Source: an uncultured Gammaproteobacteria bacterium
GTDB lineage: Bacteria > Pseudomonadota > Gammaproteobacteria > Nitrosococcales > Methylophagaceae
Direction: 5' to 3'
NCBI GenBank assembly: GCA_913058195.1
Contig: CAJXPP010000071.1
Span: 1 to 9,153 of the forward strand
DNA: 9,153 nt
In this document: piece by piece, positions 5,999 to 9,153 of the stretch
How the letters are laid out: every line of letters starts with the position of its first letter
Position numbering within the stretch: the stretch's first letter is position 1
Made by a program: the position numbers and the translations under genes
Notes under the pieces: generated by a model
The model's database searches: none
Told to the model about the DNA's origin: nothing
What the model saw: only the letters and a program-made list of their open reading frames with translations

Positions 5999-7795
5999 TT
6001 ACTCTGGTTTTGACTCTGCAATAACAGGAGCCTTACGCAAACGAATATTAAGTTCCTTTAATTGAGGCTCACTCACTGCACTTGGCGCATTCGTTAGCGG
6101 ACAACTAGCAGATTGTGTTTTAGGGAAGGCCATTACATCACGAATCGATGCAGAGCCCGTCATTAACATCGCTAAGCGATCTAAACCAAAGGCTAAACCT
6201 CCGTGTGGTGGACAACCAAACTTCAATGCTTCTAATAAGAAACCAAACTTATCGTCTGCTTCTTCTTTTGAAATACCTAATAATTCAAACACTTGGCTTT
6301 GCACATCCGCTTTATGAATACGCATAGAGCCGCCACCTAATTCAGTGCCATTCAATACCATATCGTAAGCACGTGATAGACACTTACCAGGATCAGTATC
6401 TAATAAACCAATATCAGATTCACGTGGCGCTGTGAATGGGTGATGTAATGCCGTCCAACGATCGGACTTTTCATCCCACTCAAACATTGGGAAAGCAACA
6501 ACCCATAAAGGCTGCCATCCATGTTTAACCATATCTAAATCGTGGCCTACTTTAACGCGTAATGCACCTAAAGCTTCATTAACGATATTAGCTTTATCAG
6601 CGCCAAAGAACACTAAGTCACCCGTTTCTACACCGGTACGTTGCATAATCGCATCGACAACATCATCTGGGATGAATTTTAAGATTGGCGATTGTAAACC
6701 TTCACGACCAGCAGCAAGATCATTCACCTTAATGTAAGCCAAGCCTTTCGCGCCATAGATGCTGACGTATTTAGTGTAATCATCAATCATTTTACGGCTT
6801 AAGCTAGCACCACCTGGCACGCGTAATGCTGCAACACGGCCTTTTTCATCATTGGCTGGGCCAGAGAACACTTTAAAATCAACTACTTTCATCAAATCGC
6901 TGATTTCAACTAGTTCTAAATCAATACGTAAGTCAGGTTTATCACTACCAAAGCGCGCCATCGCTTCTGCATAAGTCATGCGAGGAAATGGGTTAGGTAA
7001 TGGTTGCTCTAAGACATTCGCAAATAATTTACGAATCATATCTTCCATCATCGACATCAAATCTTCTTCTTCAACAAATGACGTTTCGATATCTAGTTGA
7101 GTGAATTCAGGTTGGCGATCAGCACGTAAATCTTCATCACGGAAACAGCGAACCACTTGATAATAGCGATCCATGCCCGACACCATTAACAATTGCTTAA
7201 ACAATTGTGGTGATTGTGGCAATGCAAAGAAGTCACCAGCATGTGTTCGGCTTGGCACTAAATAATCACGAGCACCTTCTGGTGTTGCTTTCGTTAGGAT
7301 TGGCGTTTCGATATCTAAGAAACCATTGATATCCAAAAATTGACGCAGTTGACTAGTAATTTGTGAGCGGAAACGTAATTTTTTCAACATTTCTGGGCGA
7401 CGTAAATCAATATAACGATGGCGTAAACGTACATCTTCACTTACTTCAGCTTGTTCGGTAAGCGGAAATGGCGGTGTTTCTGATTTATTTAAGATAACGA
7501 CACGTTTAGCAACAATTTCAATTTTACCACTGCTTAAGCCCGCATTATCACTACCTTCAGGACGTAAACGAACCTCACCTTCTATTTGAAGTACATACTC
7601 ACTACGTACGCGTTCTGCAATTGCAAAACTTTCCGCATCTTCAGGGTTACAGACAATCTGTACTAATCCTTCACGATCACGTAAATCAATAAAGATAACC
7701 CCACCATGATCACGTCGTCGGTGCATCCAACCCGCAACGGTTACAGTTTGCCCATCTAATGTTTCGTTCACATCGCCGCAATAATGGCTACGCAT
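5999..7795 (-). CDS. aspS: Aspartyl-tRNA synthetase (AspRS), probably non-discriminating
   Basis: AspRS is a class IIb synthetase that charges tRNA-Asp with aspartate. The 598 residues match the bacterial type (E. coli 590). Domains in order: N-terminal OB-fold anticodon-binding domain (about 1-105), class II core from about 120 with the bacterial GAD insertion (about 290-410), and a C-terminal extension. Motif 2 is RCFRDEDLRADRQPEFTQLD (216-235); motif 3 contains GGLAFGLDRLAML (532-544); the flipping loop and QSPQLFKQLLM (194-204) are intact. The OB fold reads RRRDHGG (26-32) with His at 30, as in the non-discriminating Pseudomonas aeruginosa enzyme, where E. coli has Leu (RRRDLGS). This predicts charging of tRNA-Asn as well. 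The start ATG has AGGAAG close upstream. It lies downstream of the DUF502 gene with a 59-base gap. Confidence 0.98.
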   Translation of the reverse strand: MRSHYCGDVNETLDGQTVTVAGWMHRRRDHGGVIFIDLRDREGLVQIVCNPEDAESFAIAERVRSEYVLQIEGEVRLRPEGSDNAGLSSGKIEIVAKRVVILNKSETPPFPLTEQAEVSEDVRLRHRYIDLRRPEMLKKLRFRSQITSQLRQFLDINGFLDIETPILTKATPEGARDYLVPSRTHAGDFFALPQSPQLFKQLLMVSGMDRYYQVVRCFRDEDLRADRQPEFTQLDIETSFVEEEDLMSMMEDMIRKLFANVLEQPLPNPFPRMTYAEAMARFGSDKPDLRIDLELVEISDLMKVVDFKVFSGPANDEKGRVAALRVPGGASLSRKMIDDYTKYVSIYGAKGLAYIKVNDLAAGREGLQSPILKFIPDDVVDAIMQRTGVETGDLVFFGADKANIVNEALGALRVKVGHDLDMVKHGWQPLWVVAFPMFEWDEKSDRWTALHHPFTAPRESDIGLLDTDPGKCLSRAYDMVLNGTELGGGSMRIHKADVQSQVFELLGISKEEADDKFGFLLEALKFGCPPHGGLAFGLDRLAMLMTGSASIRDVMAFPKTQSASCPLTNAPSAVSEPQLKELNIRLRKAPVIAESKPE

Positions 7796-7824
7796 AGTTC
7801 TTCCTAATTTTTCTAAAAATATAA

Positions 7825-7852
7825 ATCATATTGCAGCTCAATTTTTCTGCAA
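7825..7852 (-). promoter_or_regulatory. Possible aspS promoter overlapping a 6-bp inverted repeat
   Basis: In the 59-base gap upstream of aspS, the minus strand holds TATGAT (7825-7830), one base off the -10 consensus, 16 bases downstream of TTGCAG (7847-7852), a poor -35 element. The same TTGCAG pairs with CTGCAA (7831-7836 on the minus strand), giving a perfect 6-bp dyad with a 10-base loop that fills the spacer. Transcription from here would give a leader of about 20-25 bases with the AGGAAG ribosome-binding site. Read-through from the DUF502 gene is equally possible, and AT-rich gaps often yield such matches by chance. Confidence 0.25.
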
Positions 7853-7854
7853 CG

Positions 7855-8493
7855 CTAGCTGTTCTTTTTATCATCTATTTCAGCAGTTAATAGCAACTCT
7901 TTTTTCCAGTCAGGCACTACAACCCCCATTGATATAATCATTTTCAAGCCTTCTTCTACTGACATATCAAGTTCAATAACTTCTTCTTCAGGTACTAATA
8001 ATACAAAGCCTGAAGTTGGATTTGGCGTAGTAGGAATAAAGACGCTAATCACTTGTGCACCCGTTTTAGCCTGCACCTCACCTAAATCATCCGATGTTTT
8101 TAAAGCAAAACTCCACACTCCCTTACGTGGGTATTCAATGAGTAATACTTTGCGAAATGACTTTCCGTTGGTCGCTAATACCGCTTCTAATATTTGTTTT
8201 ATTCCAGCATATAAATTCCTAACGACTGGAATTCTAGCTAATAACGATTCCCATGCTGCAACAATCCGTCGACCGAGTAAGTTGGCCACAATCATTCCAG
8301 TCGCTAGAACTAAAATAACTGAAAGCACAACGCCTATCCCTGGAATATGGAAGCCTAATAAATTATCTGGTCGATATACTTCCGGTAGCAATAATAATGT
8401 GCGGTCTAAAAAGCCAACAATGGCTCGTACCACTAAGAACGTAATTCCTAACGGCATCCATACTAGTAAACCAGCAATCAGATATTTACGCAT
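7855..8493 (-). CDS. DUF502 family membrane protein
   Basis: A 212-residue inner-membrane protein of the DUF502 family; no biochemical role is established that I can name. Two hydrophobic segments are visible at about 4-28 and 50-74. A cytosolic or peripheral domain follows with the family's conserved pieces: RIPVVRNLYAGIKQ (88-101), VLLIEYPRKGVWSFAL (116-131), VFIPTTPNPTSGFVLLVP (151-168) and a last helix with glycine-rich SMGVVVP (188-194). The C-terminus is charged. AAAGAG lies upstream of the ATG at good spacing. The order fmdB-like, DUF502, aspS is common in gammaproteobacteria and is kept here, with gaps of 64 and 59 bases. A function should not be inferred from the neighbours alone. 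Confidence 0.92.
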   Translation of the reverse strand: MRKYLIAGLLVWMPLGITFLVVRAIVGFLDRTLLLLPEVYRPDNLLGFHIPGIGVVLSVILVLATGMIVANLLGRRIVAAWESLLARIPVVRNLYAGIKQILEAVLATNGKSFRKVLLIEYPRKGVWSFALKTSDDLGEVQAKTGAQVISVFIPTTPNPTSGFVLLVPEEEVIELDMSVEEGLKMIISMGVVVPDWKKELLLTAEIDDKKNS

Positions 8494-8557
8494 TTAGTTT
8501 CGCTCTTTAAATTATTTAATAACAGTAATAGACCATGCTCTATCCTGCCACCCTTAG

Positions 8558-8788
8558 TTATTTTGTTGGTGAATCATCACCACTATCAGCAATATTACGT
8601 TTGGTTCCACTCTTAAAATCTGTTTCATACCAACCATCGCCTTTCAGACGAAATCCGGCTGCAGAAACTAGCTTCCTTAGCGTCGCTTCATCGCAAGCAG
8701 GACAGTGAACTAAAGGTTCATCACTCATTTTTTGCAATGCTTCGAACTCATGTTCGCAAGTATCACAACGATATTCATATAAAGGCAT
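8558..8788 (-). CDS. FmdB-type zinc-ribbon protein
   Basis: A 76-residue protein with an N-terminal FmdB/CxxC_CxxC_SSSS zinc ribbon: MPLYEYRCDTC opens the protein, with ligands C8, C11, C29 and C32. The region after the ribbon (GFRLKGDGWYETDF, 46-59) is typical of the family, and the C-terminus is polar and probably disordered. FmdB was named as a putative regulator of formamidase genes, but for most members, including this one, no role is proven. I place the start at the ATG at 8788 because the family begins exactly with MPxYEYxC and AGAGGA lies 10 bases upstream. The frame stays open to a TTG at 8839, but those 17 extra residues have no family support. It is probably the first gene of the minus-strand run. 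Confidence 0.93.
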   Translation of the reverse strand: MPLYEYRCDTCEHEFEALQKMSDEPLVHCPACDEATLRKLVSAAGFRLKGDGWYETDFKSGTKRNIADSGDDSPTK

Positions 8789-8798
8789 TAACGTATTT

Positions 8799-8804
8799 TC
8801 CTCT
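8799..8804 (-). promoter_or_regulatory. Ribosome-binding site that sets the FmdB-like start
   Basis: AGAGGA on the minus strand, 10 bases from the ATG at 8788. The upstream TTG at 8839 has no comparable purine-rich site close to it, so this supports the shorter protein. Confidence 0.6.
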
Positions 8805-8860
8805 GTTTTTAGCACTACAACTTCTTCGGCTGTATTCAATATCTATGTCATAACCCAATG

Positions 8861-8866
8861 ATTATA
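8861..8866 (-). promoter_or_regulatory. Candidate -10 element for the fmdB-like/DUF502/aspS run
   Basis: A perfect TATAAT on the minus strand, within the 145-base divergent gap, about 70 bases upstream of the FmdB-like ATG. No good -35 hexamer stands 16-18 bases upstream; the base at -14 is G but no full TG extension is present. The spacer contains short dyads (CGAA-AAA-TTCG at 8868-8878, and CCGAA/TTCGG at 8867-8871 and 8882-8886), which might be an operator or chance. Confidence 0.4.
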
Positions 8867-8933
8867 CCGAAAAATTCGATGTTCGGCTTTTGACTTTCCC
8901 TTGTACTGCCAAAATTCAGCTAAACTCATAGAT

Positions 8934-9122
8934 ATGAAAGCTTATCATGACTGGAAAGCTATCCGCAGCCTATTGCCCTATTTATGGGAGTTTAAAGGGC
9001 GCGTCGCATTTGCCCTAGGTCTATTAATATTTGCCAAAATTGCCAATGTCGGAATCCCACTGGCACTAAAAAAAGCCGTCGATGCGCTTGATCCGCAACA
9101 ACAAGATATTATTTTCTTACCT
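8934..9122 (+). CDS. ABC transporter, N-terminus of a fused permease/ATPase of the ATM1/HMT1 type (3'-truncated by contig end)
   Basis: Exactly 63 genomic codons are present before the adapter begins at 9123. They encode a cytosolic start with DWKAIRSLLPYLWEFKGR, then a hydrophobic first transmembrane helix (about 23-45) and AKIANVGIPLALKKAVDAL, which is the usual opening of half-size ABC exporters of the ATM1/HMT1-like group (normally about 600 residues, permease domain followed by ATPase). Such proteins export glutathione-linked or metal-related compounds, but the substrate cannot be told from this fragment. The ATPase domain is outside the window. No strong Shine-Dalgarno precedes the ATG. 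A TTGACT at 8890-8895 could be a -35 element, but the matching -10 is poor. In frame, the adapter would add LSLIHISEPT, which is artificial. Confidence 0.75.
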
Positions 9123-9153
9123 CTGTCTCTTATACACATCTCCGAGCCCACGA
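9123..9153 (-). other. Untrimmed Nextera P7-side adapter (reverse complement); not genomic
   Basis: Bases 9123-9141 are the reverse complement of the Tn5 mosaic end (CTGTCTCTTATACACATCT), and 9142-9153 (CCGAGCCCACGA) are the reverse complement of part of the Nextera read-2 segment. The read-1 version would continue with GACGCTGCC instead. Genomic sequence ends at 9122. Confidence 0.99.

Noticed and set aside
8138..8497. 119-codon open frame on the plus strand antisense to the DUF502 gene
   Set aside because: It has no recognisable domain and its composition follows the opposite-strand coding sequence; the DUF502 reading is well supported.
49..9122. Search for a novel defence, mobile or biosynthetic system
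   Set aside because: Every gene longer than 60 codons belongs to a known core or widely conserved family, gaps are short, and there are no direct-repeat arrays, integrases or compositional breaks.

Overview
The window is an assembled contig from a gammaproteobacterium with a fairly low-GC genome. The order pilB-pilC-pilD-coaE-zapD-yacG, the proteobacterial cell-division protein ZapD and the fmdB-DUF502-aspS block all point there. I cannot name a genus from the sequence. Base composition and codon use look uniform, and there are no tRNA, rRNA, CRISPR, insertion-sequence or prophage signals.

Both ends are not genomic. Positions 1-48 are an Illumina Nextera P7-side adapter: the tail of P7, an 8-base i7 index, the read-2 segment and the Tn5 mosaic end. 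Positions 9123-9153 are the reverse complement of the same adapter side. Real DNA therefore runs only from 49 to 9122. Both end genes are cut by the contig boundary, and the open reading frames that run into the adapters carry artificial peptides.

Left half, plus strand (49-4287): the 3' end of pilB (extension ATPase), pilC (inner-membrane platform) and pilD (prepilin peptidase) encode type IV pilus assembly. They are followed without a visible break by coaE (last step of CoA synthesis), zapD (FtsZ-ring crosslinker) and yacG (small zinc protein that inhibits gyrase in E. coli). Gaps are 4 to 22 bases, so this reads as one operon whose promoter lies outside the window.

Right half, minus strand (4291-8788): in transcription order, an FmdB-type zinc-ribbon protein, a DUF502 membrane protein, aspS, a 63-residue CHCC zinc-finger protein, mutT and nadA. 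The last three are packed within 1 to 4 bases of each other. This block converges on yacG with only 3 bases between stop codons. From 8934, divergent from the fmdB-like gene, the first 63 codons of an ABC exporter of the ATM1/HMT1 type begin and run off the contig.

I found no sign of a previously undescribed system: this is core chromosomal housekeeping DNA. The points worth a second look are the adapter ends and the false peptides they create, an AspRS whose anticodon-binding domain carries the histidine typical of non-discriminating enzymes (suggesting tRNA-dependent Asn synthesis), the terminator-less convergent junction, and the placement of the zinc-finger-mutT-nadA set.
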